Shown here piece after piece: positions 28,505 to 37,326 of a DNA stretch of 64,000 nucleotides. Each line of letters opens with the position of its first letter. Positions within the stretch are counted from its first letter, which is position 1. The translations under genes and the position numbers were made by a program. The stretch is from Njordibacter sp905182035. Its GTDB lineage: Bacteria; Pseudomonadota; Gammaproteobacteria; Pseudomonadales; Balneatricaceae. The notes under the pieces are model-generated. The model worked only from the letters and a program-made list of their open reading frames with translations. It was not told the DNA's origin and made no database searches. The DNA lies in assembly GCF_047730075.1 (NCBI RefSeq), contig NZ_CP159831.1, positions 2,232,001-2,296,000 on the forward strand, given 5' to 3'.

Positions 28505-29271
28505 TTTTTCATCCAGCCAAGGCCTTCAAGGGTGGTGGTTTTGGGCCGATACTCACAACCCACATAACCTTCGTATGCAGAAGCATCTATTACTGCAAAT
28601 ACGGGGTCGTAATTTAACTCCCCTGTATTAGGCTCATGACGTTCGGGCACACCCGCTATTTGTACATGGAATATGTACGGCAACAATTGCTCAAACTGAT
28701 GCAAAGCGTTGCCTTCATGTTTTTGGCAATGAAAAAAATCAAACTGGAGGCCTAGATTATCGGCATTAATAGCCTTGAGTAAACGCAAAGATTGGGCTTG
28801 TTTAGATAACATATACCCCGGCATATCCATAGGGTTAATAGCTTCCATAGTAAGGCGAACATCAACTTTATGAGCCTTCACTGCAGCCCAGCGCAAGTTA
28901 TCTATATAAACATCTTCCGCTTCTTCAAGGCTAATGCCAGCTGGAATCAACCCAGCCATTACATGCACCAAGGGTTTACCCATCGCCGTGGCATAGTCCA
29001 ACGCTTGTTTAATGGATTGTTGAAACTCTTGCTGCCGATTGGCATCGCATGCCATACCGCGATCACCAGCATTCCAATCACCTGCAGCAGTGTTAATTAA
29101 CACCTGTGGCATTCCACTTTTATCTATTGCACCGGCTACTTCAAAAACACTAAAATCATATGGAAAAAGGCACTCAACTGCCCAAAAATTATGCTCCGCA
29201 GCAGCTTGATATCGCTGCAAAAATGGCAATTCATTAAATAGCATAGAAATGTTGGCACAGAGCTTAGGCAT
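28501..29271 (-). CDS. hyi: Hydroxypyruvate isomerase-like protein
   Basis: 256 aa of the AP-endonuclease-2-like TIM barrel. KLCANISMLFNELPFLQRYQAA, the LTMEAINPMDMPGYML and LQFDFFHCQ segments, and HVQIAGVPERHEPNTGELNY are typical of Hyi, which interconverts hydroxypyruvate and tartronate semialdehyde. The divergent neighbour encodes a reductase for tartronate semialdehyde, so the pair forms a short glycerate route. No glyoxylate carboligase gene is in view. The related OtnI family is a possible alternative. Confidence 0.82.
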   Translation of the reverse strand: MPKLCANISMLFNELPFLQRYQAAAEHNFWAVECLFPYDFSVFEVAGAIDKSGMPQVLINTAAGDWNAGDRGMACDANRQQEFQQSIKQALDYATAMGKPLVHVMAGLIPAGISLEEAEDVYIDNLRWAAVKAHKVDVRLTMEAINPMDMPGYMLSKQAQSLRLLKAINADNLGLQFDFFHCQKHEGNALHQFEQLLPYIFHVQIAGVPERHEPNTGELNYDPVFAVIDASAYEGYVGCEYRPKTTTLEGLGWMKN

Positions 29272-29330
29272 AAGGAATAATAGGGATAGGCTTAGGTTTA
29301 ATTTTAGTTCACATATCCAGGCAGCTTATC

Positions 29331-30215
29331 ATGAACACACCTCCATCTGTAGGCTTCATTGGCCTTGGCTTAATGGGCCAAGCTATGGCTACCAACTTAA
29401 TCAATGCCGGTTATTCCCTTTGTGTTCATAGCCGCACCGCAGGCAAAGCAAAGCCATTAATAACCCTAGGTGCAACCTACGCAAACAGCCCTGCGGGTCT
29501 AGCAAAAAAGGTAAAGAGCGGGGTCATCATTATTTGTGTCACTGATTCCACCTCCTTAGAAGAAGTAGTGGCAGGTGCCGATGGGCTACTGAGCTGTATT
29601 GAGCCCGATTGTTTAATTATTGATATGGGTACGAGCCGTTTTGACCTAACTCAGGAGCTAGCTCAGCAAACCCTAGTGAAGAGCGCATACTACATAGACG
29701 CCCCAGTATCTGGTGGCCAAGTAGGTGCGCAGCAAGGCACATTATCTATCATGGCTGGAGCCAACCCAGTGCAGCTAGAACGGGCACAACCTTTATTTGA
29801 CGCCATGGGTCAGAAAGTCACTCACGTAGGGGGTATTGGTTGTGGCCAGTTAGCTAAAACGGCCAATCAAATGATTGTCGGAGCCACTCTAAATATCGTT
29901 GCAGAAGCCTTATTTTTAGCCCAAAAAAATGGCGCTGATCCAGCAAAAGTAAGACAAGCATTAAGAGGCGGATTTGCTGATAGCAAAATTTTACAAGTTC
30001 ACGGCCAGCGCATGGTGGAAGAGAACTATAGGCCAGGAGCACGGGCCACAACCCAGCTTAAAGACTTACAACAGGCCCAAGATCTAGCTCAGCAAAACCA
30101 TCTGCAACTTCCCCTTAACCAAACCTGTCTAAGTCAATGGCAAGCTATGGTAGATGCTGGCCTTGGAGATTTAGACCAAGCTGGGATTTTAGCTTGGGTA
30201 GAGCAGAATAATTAG
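29331..30215 (+). CDS. Beta-hydroxyacid dehydrogenase, probable tartronate semialdehyde reductase
   Basis: 294 aa. NAD(P)-binding GFIGLGLMGQAMATNLINAGY at the N-terminus, the substrate signature DAPVSGGQVGAQQGTLSIM, and the catalytic lysine in CGQLAKTANQMIVG place it in the GarR/GlxR/HIBADH family. Beside hyi, tartronate semialdehyde reductase (giving D-glycerate) is the most likely activity. Family members acting on 3-hydroxyisobutyrate look alike, so the substrate is inferred. Confidence 0.82.
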   Translation: MNTPPSVGFIGLGLMGQAMATNLINAGYSLCVHSRTAGKAKPLITLGATYANSPAGLAKKVKSGVIIICVTDSTSLEEVVAGADGLLSCIEPDCLIIDMGTSRFDLTQELAQQTLVKSAYYIDAPVSGGQVGAQQGTLSIMAGANPVQLERAQPLFDAMGQKVTHVGGIGCGQLAKTANQMIVGATLNIVAEALFLAQKNGADPAKVRQALRGGFADSKILQVHGQRMVEENYRPGARATTQLKDLQQAQDLAQQNHLQLPLNQTCLSQWQAMVDAGLGDLDQAGILAWVEQNN

Positions 30216-30246
30216 CTTAGGGCGTTTTTAAGTGAATAAAAGTGGG

Positions 30247-30906
30247 CTATGAACCCAGCAAAAAATTCTGCATCAGCTCTTTACCACCTTCTGTAGCAAA
30301 GGATTCTGGGTGAAATTGAATGCCTTGGATAGGATATTCTTTATGTTTCACACCCATAATTTCATAACTGTCTGAACCAAATTCGCCCACCACTGCGGTG
30401 AGTTGAAGGCAGTCTGGCATAGATTCTGCTTCTGCCATTAAAGAGTGATAACGCATCACTTCTAGCTGGTCTGGAATGTCTTCAAAGATACCACTGCCAT
30501 CGTGGCTAATAGGGCTAATTTTACCGTGCATGGGCAAATGCGCCTTCACTACCTTGCCACCAAAGCAATGGACAATACCTTGCATACCTAGGCACACACC
30601 AAGTAATGGAATTTTTGGCCCCAATTCTGTGATGACTTGTGAACAAACACCAAAATAGCGTTCATCATCTGGAGAGCCTGGGCCTGGTGAAATGATGATT
30701 CTATCCGTCTCAGCTGTTTTGATGTCTGCCACTGTCACTTGGTCATTACGAGCAACGATGACTTCAAACTCACCGATCTTCCCATTAAGTTTGGCTGTTG
30801 AAAGTACTTCGCCTATGTATTGGTAGAGGTTATAGGTGAATGAATCGTAGTTATCTATCAGATAGACCGTAAACTTATTCATGGGTTGGCTCATGTTTTG
30901 ACTCAT
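30247..30906 (-). CDS. Anthranilate synthase glutaminase subunit, copy 2 (TrpE partner)
   Basis: 219-aa class I glutaminase with SPGPGSPDDERYFGV, nucleophile Cys in GVCLGMQ and FHPESF. It is clearly diverged from the 22.2-kb TrpG: it has an insertion after GEVLS and lacks the second His of GHQ. Its ATG overlaps the trpE stop (ATGA), so stoichiometric synthesis with TrpE is expected. It is the third gene of a trpR-trpE-trpG operon, most likely the dedicated partner of TrpE. Confidence 0.9.
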   Translation of the reverse strand: MSQNMSQPMNKFTVYLIDNYDSFTYNLYQYIGEVLSTAKLNGKIGEFEVIVARNDQVTVADIKTAETDRIIISPGPGSPDDERYFGVCSQVITELGPKIPLLGVCLGMQGIVHCFGGKVVKAHLPMHGKISPISHDGSGIFEDIPDQLEVMRYHSLMAEAESMPDCLQLTAVVGEFGSDSYEIMGVKHKEYPIQGIQFHPESFATEGGKELMQNFLLGS

Positions 30907-32264
30907 GATTTAACCCCCATAAACTGCTCTAACACCTTAAGAGTACCAGCGAATTTACGCTGTATTTCTTGGTATTCATCTTCTGAGTTTGAATCATAAA
31001 CGTTACCACCGCAGGTTTGCACGTATGCTTTAGATCCATTAGCAAATACCGTGCGAATAGGAATGGCAAAGGTGCAGTCGCCATTAAAACCAAAATGGCC
31101 TACGGCACCACCATAAGGACCGCGACCATCTAATTCTAAGTCATCAATGATCTTCATGGCTTCAATTTTAGGTGCGCCAGTTAAGGTGCCTGCTGGGAAG
31201 TTACTGGCTAAGGCAGAAAACATGTCTTCATTTTCTGCCATTATGCCTACAATTTCACTGGAGATATGTTGCACATGGCTAAAACGTTTAATGTCCATCA
31301 AACTACGGACTTTAACGGTGCCAAAGCGAGCCACTCGGCCAATATCATTACGATGCAAATCAACAATCATATTGTGTTCAGCAATTTCTTTGGGGTCGTT
31401 TAATAAGGCTCGTGCCAATGCGGTGTCTTCTTCTGGGGTAGCGCCACGTTTGGTGGTGCCTGCCAGGGGGTAGGTTTCCATTTCACCTTGACGCAGGCGG
31501 AACAACAATTCTGGGCTTGCACCAATAACTTTTTGCTCACCAAATTTTATGTAATACATTTGTGGGGAAGGGTTAATCACACGTAGCTGTTCGTATAAAT
31601 TAATACTTTCACCCAACATATCAAAGCGGTATTTAAAGCCTACTTCACATTGGAATATTTTACCTTCTACTATGTCACCTTTAACTTTTTTAACAGCGGC
31701 GGCATGCTGTTCGCGGCTCATGTCTTCACCTTGAGGCACGACCTCCAGGCCGCCTATAGTAGGCGTTGGTGCATCAATAAGCGCTTCAATTAAAGCGATA
31801 CGATTGTCTTCGTAATGGAAGTAAATTAACTCTCCTGTCATCTTGTCGTAAATCAGGCCATCTTTGTACAAACCAAACTTAAACGCATCGAAAGAATCAC
31901 TGGCAGTAAGGCTTAGACTTGGCTCAAAGTAGTTCATGGCGTCGTAGCCAATATAACCTGTTAAACCACCAGCGTATCGCCGGCTAATGATATTTTGCGG
32001 CACGATATCACGCAAAAGGTAATAGGGATTGTCACTTGCATAAGATTGAACGTGGCCATCACGATCACTGATGTGAAGCTGCTTACCATTGGCCCAAAAG
32101 ATCTGTTCTGGGTCAAAGCCAATCAGCGAATAACGCGAAATATGGCTATCTTCTCCTAAAGATTCGAGCATGTAGCAGGTATCAAAACGTTGTTCAATTT
32201 TTTTAAACAATTCAAAAAAATCACAGCTCGAGGTTACTGTTGCATAACTTGGCTTGCGCGCCAT
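30903..32264 (-). CDS. trpE: Anthranilate synthase component I
   Basis: Chorismate-utilising enzyme making anthranilate. From ATG 32264 (MARKPSYATV) it is 453 aa. The tryptophan-feedback motif is present as MLESLGEDSHISRYS. The catalytic half shows CEVGFKYRF, ASPELLFRL, PLAGTTKRG, HNMIVDLHRND and FPAGTLTGAPK. A TTG at 32288 inside trpR is an alternative start. Neither has a clear ribosome-binding site, so translation may depend on coupling to trpR, whose stop lies 7 bp before the ATG. It is shorter than enteric TrpE. Confidence 0.94.
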   Translation of the reverse strand: MARKPSYATVTSSCDFFELFKKIEQRFDTCYMLESLGEDSHISRYSLIGFDPEQIFWANGKQLHISDRDGHVQSYASDNPYYLLRDIVPQNIISRRYAGGLTGYIGYDAMNYFEPSLSLTASDSFDAFKFGLYKDGLIYDKMTGELIYFHYEDNRIALIEALIDAPTPTIGGLEVVPQGEDMSREQHAAAVKKVKGDIVEGKIFQCEVGFKYRFDMLGESINLYEQLRVINPSPQMYYIKFGEQKVIGASPELLFRLRQGEMETYPLAGTTKRGATPEEDTALARALLNDPKEIAEHNMIVDLHRNDIGRVARFGTVKVRSLMDIKRFSHVQHISSEIVGIMAENEDMFSALASNFPAGTLTGAPKIEAMKIIDDLELDGRGPYGGAVGHFGFNGDCTFAIPIRTVFANGSKAYVQTCGGNVYDSNSEDEYQEIQRKFAGTLKVLEQFMGVKS

Positions 32265-32271
32265 TTTTATT

Positions 32272-32535
32272 TTATTTGGACGGATCAATTTTATAGCTTC
32301 CAGCTTGAAGGGCTCTAGAACCTCGGGTTACAGTGGCTATACCCACCCCGAGCTGTTGTGCTACTTGACGTTGGGATACACCTTGAGATAGCAACTCAAA
32401 AATTTGTAATCGATTGATCAGTTCTTGTTGTTCATATGGCGTAAGTAACCCCTCAAGTGCCGCTGACATTTGTTCTTCGGTTGTTTGAGTCATGAGGTAT
32501 TCAACGACGGGAGTAAGGGGTTTATTCTTGATCAT
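32272..32535 (-). CDS. trpR: Trp operon repressor TrpR
   Basis: 87 aa, TrpR superfamily. An N-terminal helical core (LLTPYEQQELINRLQIFELLSQG) is followed by the HTH QRQVAQQLGVGIATVTRGSRALQ. TrpR binds tryptophan and represses trp genes. Here it is the first gene of a trpR-trpE-trpG operon and a trp-operator-like sequence overlaps its own promoter, pointing to autoregulation and direct control of trpE. Confidence 0.9.
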   Translation of the reverse strand: MIKNKPLTPVVEYLMTQTTEEQMSAALEGLLTPYEQQELINRLQIFELLSQGVSQRQVAQQLGVGIATVTRGSRALQAGSYKIDPSK

Positions 32536-32571
32536 AACGAGCAGGTGGTAGACAAATCAGACTGTATCAAT

Positions 32572-32589
32572 GTACTAGTACACTAGCAT
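32572..32589. promoter_or_regulatory. TrpR operator-like sequence
   Basis: GTACTAGTACACTAGCAT keeps the two CTAG cores at the 4-bp spacing of the E. coli trp operator. It agrees with the E. coli form GAACTAGTTAACTAGTAC at 13 of 18 positions by eye. It overlaps the -10 region of the trpR promoter, where bound repressor would block RNA polymerase. Confidence 0.7.
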
Positions 32590-32608
32590 AGGATTGAGGC
32601 GTTGCCAA
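32580..32608 (-). promoter_or_regulatory. Promoter of trpR-trpE-trpG
   Basis: On the minus strand TTGGCA (32608-32603), a 17-bp spacer and an extended -10 TGC-TAGTGT (hexamer 32585-32580) lie about 45 bp upstream of trpR. The hexamer is a weak match but has the TGn extension, and the operator-like sequence covers it. Confidence 0.5.
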
Positions 32609-32632
32609 GGCGTATTTGAACTTAATGCTAAT

Positions 32633-33298
32633 TTAAAGGCTGTCGATAACCCAGTCTGGCTCACACTCGGCCACATCGCGGCCGTGATTATAGCCTCCCC
32701 TCACACCTAAACATGGCATGCCACAAGCCTTAGCAGCATTAATGTCATTGCTGGAATCTCCTACCATTAAGCACTCCTCAAGACTGACACCGATCTGCTG
32801 GGCCGCCATTAACAAGGGCATTGGGTGGGGCTTCTTCTCAGTAAAACTATCACCCGAATACACTAAGTCAAAATAATGCAATATGCCAAACTGAGATAAC
32901 AAAGGTTCGGTAAATCGATTGGGTTTATTGGTAACCACGCCTTGGCTAATACCTTTTTGATGCAATTCACTCAACAAAGCTTCAACACCGCCATAAAGAT
33001 GACTCTGCCGATTACCTAGTTGGTGATAGGCATCCATGTAGAGTTGTAGGGCGTGATCGAATCGAGGATCTACCGATGAGGGCTGGAATTGATTGGCAAG
33101 AATTCTTTGAACCAATACAGCCGCACCATTACCTACCCATTGCTCAACGTGGGTCAAACTGGGTGCGTTAATGTTAAGCACATCGGCCATGGACAAACTG
33201 GCTGAGTAGAGGTCCGGCAAGCTATTTAATAGCGTGCCATCCAAATCAAACAGCACTAGCTTTGGCTCAAAACCTATCTTATCAAACAATGGCATCAT
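32633..33298 (-). CDS. gph: Phosphoglycolate phosphatase
   Basis: HAD phosphatase of 221 aa removing phosphoglycolate made by DNA repair. HAD motif I is LFDLDGTLLNS, motif II GVVTNK, and motif III/IV KPHPMP ... MVGDSSNDINAAKACG. It lies directly downstream of rpe with a 9-bp gap, the usual rpe-gph order. The gph-trpE neighbourhood also matches Pseudomonas. Confidence 0.93.
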   Translation of the reverse strand: MMPLFDKIGFEPKLVLFDLDGTLLNSLPDLYSASLSMADVLNINAPSLTHVEQWVGNGAAVLVQRILANQFQPSSVDPRFDHALQLYMDAYHQLGNRQSHLYGGVEALLSELHQKGISQGVVTNKPNRFTEPLLSQFGILHYFDLVYSGDSFTEKKPHPMPLLMAAQQIGVSLEECLMVGDSSNDINAAKACGMPCLGVRGGYNHGRDVAECEPDWVIDSL

Positions 33299-33307
33299 GT
33301 TATTAAA

Positions 33308-33976
33308 TCAGCTGGCGGCTAGTTCTTTACGCATCAAATCAATGGTCGCTTCATAGTCATCTGTATTAAAAATAGCTGATCCTGCAACGAAGGTGTCTGC
33401 ACCAGCACGGGCAATTTCACCAATATTGGCTACTCCAACACCCCCGTCTACCTCAAGGCGTATGTCTAGTCCCGAAGCATCAATATGTTGACGTACTAAG
33501 CGTAACTTATCTAACGTAGAAGGAATGAACTTTTGTCCACCAAAACCAGGGTTTACCGACATCAGTAAGATCATATCCAACCGATCCATTACATGATCTA
33601 AGTAATGCAACGATGTTGCAGGATTAAACACCAAACCAGCTTTGGCCCCACCGTCTTTAATTATCTGCAAGGAACGGTCTATGTGCTCGCTGGCTTCAGG
33701 GTGAAAGGTAATATAACTGGCTCCAGCTGCCAAAAACTCTTCAATCATGCGATCCACCGGCTGCACCATTAAGTGCACGTCAATAGGTGCGGTAATACCA
33801 TGGTCTCTTAATGCTTTGCACACCATTGGCCCAATAGTAAGGTTAGGCACATAGTGGTTATCCATTACATCAAAGTGCACAATATCGGCACCAGCCGCTA
33901 ACACATTATCAACCTCGTCGCCCAAACGAGCAAAATTCGCTGCTAAAATGGATGGTGCTATTTTAAAATCAGCCAT
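33308..33976 (-). CDS. rpe: Ribulose-phosphate 3-epimerase
   Basis: Pentose-phosphate pathway TIM barrel, 222 aa. It shows APSILAANFARLGDEV, VHFDVMDNHYVPNLTIGP, IDVHLMV, VNPGFGGQKFI and VDGGV, which supply the metal ligands and catalytic aspartates. First gene of rpe-gph. Confidence 0.97.
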   Translation of the reverse strand: MADFKIAPSILAANFARLGDEVDNVLAAGADIVHFDVMDNHYVPNLTIGPMVCKALRDHGITAPIDVHLMVQPVDRMIEEFLAAGASYITFHPEASEHIDRSLQIIKDGGAKAGLVFNPATSLHYLDHVMDRLDMILLMSVNPGFGGQKFIPSTLDKLRLVRQHIDASGLDIRLEVDGGVGVANIGEIARAGADTFVAGSAIFNTDDYEATIDLMRKELAAS

Positions 33977-34009
33977 GGGATTATTTTCCAGTATATGGTG
34001 TCAAAAAAA

Positions 34010-34834
34010 CTATTTACGAGATTTCTTAATTGCATCGTAAGCAGCCTGAATTTCTTGAGTTTTTTGTTTCGCCATCTGCATCATTTCATCGGGCAACCCA
34101 CGGGCAACTAGCTTATCGGGGTGATGCTGACTCATGAGCTTTCTGTAAGCCATTTTAAGGCTTTTTGCATCGCAGTCATGATTTAGACCCAATACACCAT
34201 AAGCTTGTTTTATGCCCAAATTTCCAGAGCCTTCAAACTGACCTTGGCCACCACCTTGATGAAATGACTGTTCCGCTTTCATGCGCTCAGCAACGGCTTC
34301 AAATTCTCGCTGACTAATGCCCAATAACTGGCATACTTGAGCCAAAATACGACCTTCTGCTGGGCTAAATTCACCATCAACTAAAGCCGCTTGTAATTGA
34401 ATTTCAATAAACATCTGTTTAACTGAGGCATTATTAACCAAAGCTCGTCGCAGGGGTTCTAACACTTGGGCAAGTTCAAAAGCGGTTTCTTTACCCTGAC
34501 TAAAGCAATCAATGGCACGCTTGCGCATGGCATCCGTAAGCTGCATTCGCGTCATTACAGCTTCTGCATATTTAATTTCTTCGGCTGTGACTTGACCATC
34601 GGCTTTAGCAATCTTGCCCATAACGCAAAAGGTGGCATCGAAGAATGCTGTTTGGGCTTTAGCCTGAGTCCAACTTTCAGCCCCTGCAACGCTGCGAATT
34701 AATTTGTCGAGGTAGTAGCCGATAGCAGCGCCGAACAACATACCAGAAGGGCCACCAGTTAAGCCGATTAGAGCACCCAGTACCAATCCTGTTCTATGGC
34801 GTGCCATATTGGCGCCAAAACTGTAAGTATTCAC
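34010..34834 (-). CDS. djlA: Membrane-anchored DnaJ-like co-chaperone DjlA
   Basis: 274 aa: a glycine-rich N-terminal membrane segment (about 14-38, LVLGALIGLTGGPSGMLFGAAIGYYL), a central TerB-like domain with acidic helices, and a C-terminal J domain with the HPD motif in MSQHHPDKLVARGLP. DjlA stimulates DnaK and has been linked to envelope stress in E. coli. It is divergent from lptD, the usual arrangement. Confidence 0.93.
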   Translation of the reverse strand: MNTYSFGANMARHRTGLVLGALIGLTGGPSGMLFGAAIGYYLDKLIRSVAGAESWTQAKAQTAFFDATFCVMGKIAKADGQVTAEEIKYAEAVMTRMQLTDAMRKRAIDCFSQGKETAFELAQVLEPLRRALVNNASVKQMFIEIQLQAALVDGEFSPAEGRILAQVCQLLGISQREFEAVAERMKAEQSFHQGGGQGQFEGSGNLGIKQAYGVLGLNHDCDAKSLKMAYRKLMSQHHPDKLVARGLPDEMMQMAKQKTQEIQAAYDAIKKSRK

Positions 34835-34980
34835 ATATTCACCTGTGTTTAAAAACTCGCCCTATAATAAATCGCCAAAGCCTCAAGCGCCACATTGAAC
34901 CAAAATAAATTACCTAAATTGATACTTTTAGGCTATTTCGGCCTAATAGAAGCACCTATCTTTGATAATTTGGTTTAAAC

Positions 34981-37326
34981 TTGCTCTTTAACTATTTAGA
35001 CGCACCAAATTTTTGGTCCACAACCACTGGGTTTCTTTTGTCAATTCGTATACCAACACCAAGCCTTCGTCTGATTCTCGTTTTCCTAGTGACCTGCAGC
35101 CTCAGTTCGCTTGCAGCTGCAGACCATGAACCCATTAGCCTAGATTGGCAATCACCAAGCTCCACATCCGATGATGTTTGTTCTGGCTACTATTTGCCTT
35201 ATCAACCGAGCACCCTAGACCACAATCTTAACCAAGACGAACAACCTCTATATAGTCACTCTGACGCAAGTGAATATGACCAAGGCATCACTCATTTTAA
35301 AGGCAACGTAGAATTTCGCCAGGGCACGAGGCAGATCACAGGTGACTCGGCTCGTTTTGATACCAATGGTGGTTATGTTGATATTATAGGCCACGTAACA
35401 ATGCGCCGCCCTAACATGATTATACAAAGTCAGACAGCCAGTTTTAATAACAACAAGGCCGAAGCTCAACTTAACCAAGCCCAACTTGCCGTGCCTGATA
35501 GCGAGCTTCGGGCCACTGCCCAATCTATTGACTACCGCAACGATGACACAGTCACCATGAATGAGGGTAGCTTTACCTTTTGTGCACCAGGCGATAACAC
35601 ATGGGCAATACACAGCAACAGAATAGACATCGATCCCAACTCTGGTATGGGAGAAGCTCAGCATGCCATCCTTAAACTTGGTGTGGTGCCTGTGTTTTAT
35701 CTACCATGGATGAGTTTTCCAATCGACGATAAGCGCCGCTCTGGATTTTTATTTCCTACTCTAGAGAGCTCAAGTTCCAACGGACTGGATATTACAACGC
35801 CATATTACCTAAATTTAGCTCCCAACTATGATGCTATGATTACACCTCGCTTTACTGAGCTTAGCGGCACAAGTTTAACCACAAAATTTAGGCACTTGGG
35901 CGAAAACAGTAAGCAAGACTTGAGTATTGACTGGGCGATAGATGACCTCAATGCAGACCGAAAGAGATGGTTAATGGAGTATAACCATGAAGCCAAAATT
36001 AGTTCTCAGCTGTCCAGTTCAATACACATTAAACGCGTGAGTGACTTTGAGCTATTCGGTGATTATGATCTAAAACAGACCAGTGCTGAGAAGGCATCTA
36101 TTATCAGCAAGGCTAAAATTAACTACCAGGGCCAAACATCTTTGCTAAATCAGGCCAGTTTAGCAGCTATTACTCGTCAAAATATCGGTACAGGGGTTCC
36201 TGCCTATAATCAACTGCCCCATGCAACTCTTTCTGGGGGAGGCTTGATGAACCAAGGGCAGCAGGACATCAATGCTAGCTACAGTGTCGACCTCAGCCGA
36301 TTTACTAGAGACACCGAAGGCTTAACAGGCAGCAATAAAATCACTGGCATCCGCACACACCTGCTGCCAAGTATGGGCACCAGCTGGGTAAATGATTATA
36401 GCTTCATTAAACCGAAAATCAGCCTACCTGTTACGGCTTACCAGCTGAACGACACGCCATCGAACATCGCCCCAAACAATACTCGCGTGATTCCTCAATT
36501 AGAAATTGATAGCGGCTTATTGTTTGAGCGTCCACTCTCTGGTGGCTACCTGCAAACACTAGAGCCCAGATTATATTACGCCTACGCGCCATATAAACAA
36601 CAAGATGACGTGGCTATTTTCGATACCAGTGCAATTAGTAGTCCTTTATATGGGCCTAACCGATTTAGTGGTCTCGACCGCATAGGTGACACTAACCGCG
36701 TGACCATAGGCCTAGACAGCCAATTTTTAAATGCCCAAGGTTGGCAAAAAGCCAAGTTATCCATTAGCCAAATGCATTACCTTAGTGATCGTAAAGTTCA
36801 GCTAAGCAGTACTAGTGCCCCTAGCACTGAGAATTCATCACCAATTTACGGTTCTATGGATTATAGTTTTAACCCCAATTGGACCTCAAATTTAAGTGTG
36901 ACTTGGAGCCCTAACTTTGCGGATATTCAGTCCACTAGCGCCAATATGAAATACCAAGGTGGTAACAACAAAGTTTTTGATTTCAAATATACTGAAACGT
37001 CGAGAAGTACACAACAAGGTGAAGTGTCTTTGATGTGGCCTCTAGCACCCCATTGGACCCTAGTCGCTAAGCGAAAAGAAGACATTCGTAACCAACAGTT
37101 GCAGGATGAAATTGTGGGTGTAAGATACGCTAACTGCTGTTGGCAGGCCAGTTTGGTTAACCGTTATTGGTTAGTGAGCCAAGCCAAGGGCATTGAGCAC
37201 GGCATATTTTTTGAGCTTTCTCTTAAGGGCCTGGGTAAGAGTAACAAACAATTGACCTCAGGCGAAAAAGTGTCCATGGCAGATATCATGAAAGGAATTG
37301 ACGGCTACAATGAATACACTCAGTAA
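34981..37326 (+). CDS. lptD: LPS-assembly protein LptD
   Basis: Outer-membrane barrel that inserts LPS with LptE. 781 aa: a signal sequence ending near LSSLAAADHEP, an N-terminal OstA jellyroll (FKGNVEFRQGTRQITGDSARFDTNGGYVDIIGHV), and a long C-terminal beta-barrel. The 5' end has no ATG for the first 140 codons. TTG at 34981, TTG at 35038 or GTG at 35089 must be used, so the start is uncertain. It overlaps surA, whose product chaperones LptD, in the conserved lptD-surA-pdxA-rsmA-apaG-apaH run. Confidence 0.95.
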   Translation: MLFNYLDAPNFWSTTTGFLLSIRIPTPSLRLILVFLVTCSLSSLAAADHEPISLDWQSPSSTSDDVCSGYYLPYQPSTLDHNLNQDEQPLYSHSDASEYDQGITHFKGNVEFRQGTRQITGDSARFDTNGGYVDIIGHVTMRRPNMIIQSQTASFNNNKAEAQLNQAQLAVPDSELRATAQSIDYRNDDTVTMNEGSFTFCAPGDNTWAIHSNRIDIDPNSGMGEAQHAILKLGVVPVFYLPWMSFPIDDKRRSGFLFPTLESSSSNGLDITTPYYLNLAPNYDAMITPRFTELSGTSLTTKFRHLGENSKQDLSIDWAIDDLNADRKRWLMEYNHEAKISSQLSSSIHIKRVSDFELFGDYDLKQTSAEKASIISKAKINYQGQTSLLNQASLAAITRQNIGTGVPAYNQLPHATLSGGGLMNQGQQDINASYSVDLSRFTRDTEGLTGSNKITGIRTHLLPSMGTSWVNDYSFIKPKISLPVTAYQLNDTPSNIAPNNTRVIPQLEIDSGLLFERPLSGGYLQTLEPRLYYAYAPYKQQDDVAIFDTSAISSPLYGPNRFSGLDRIGDTNRVTIGLDSQFLNAQGWQKAKLSISQMHYLSDRKVQLSSTSAPSTENSSPIYGSMDYSFNPNWTSNLSVTWSPNFADIQSTSANMKYQGGNNKVFDFKYTETSRSTQQGEVSLMWPLAPHWTLVAKRKEDIRNQQLQDEIVGVRYANCCWQASLVNRYWLVSQAKGIEHGIFFELSLKGLGKSNKQLTSGEKVSMADIMKGIDGYNEYTQ

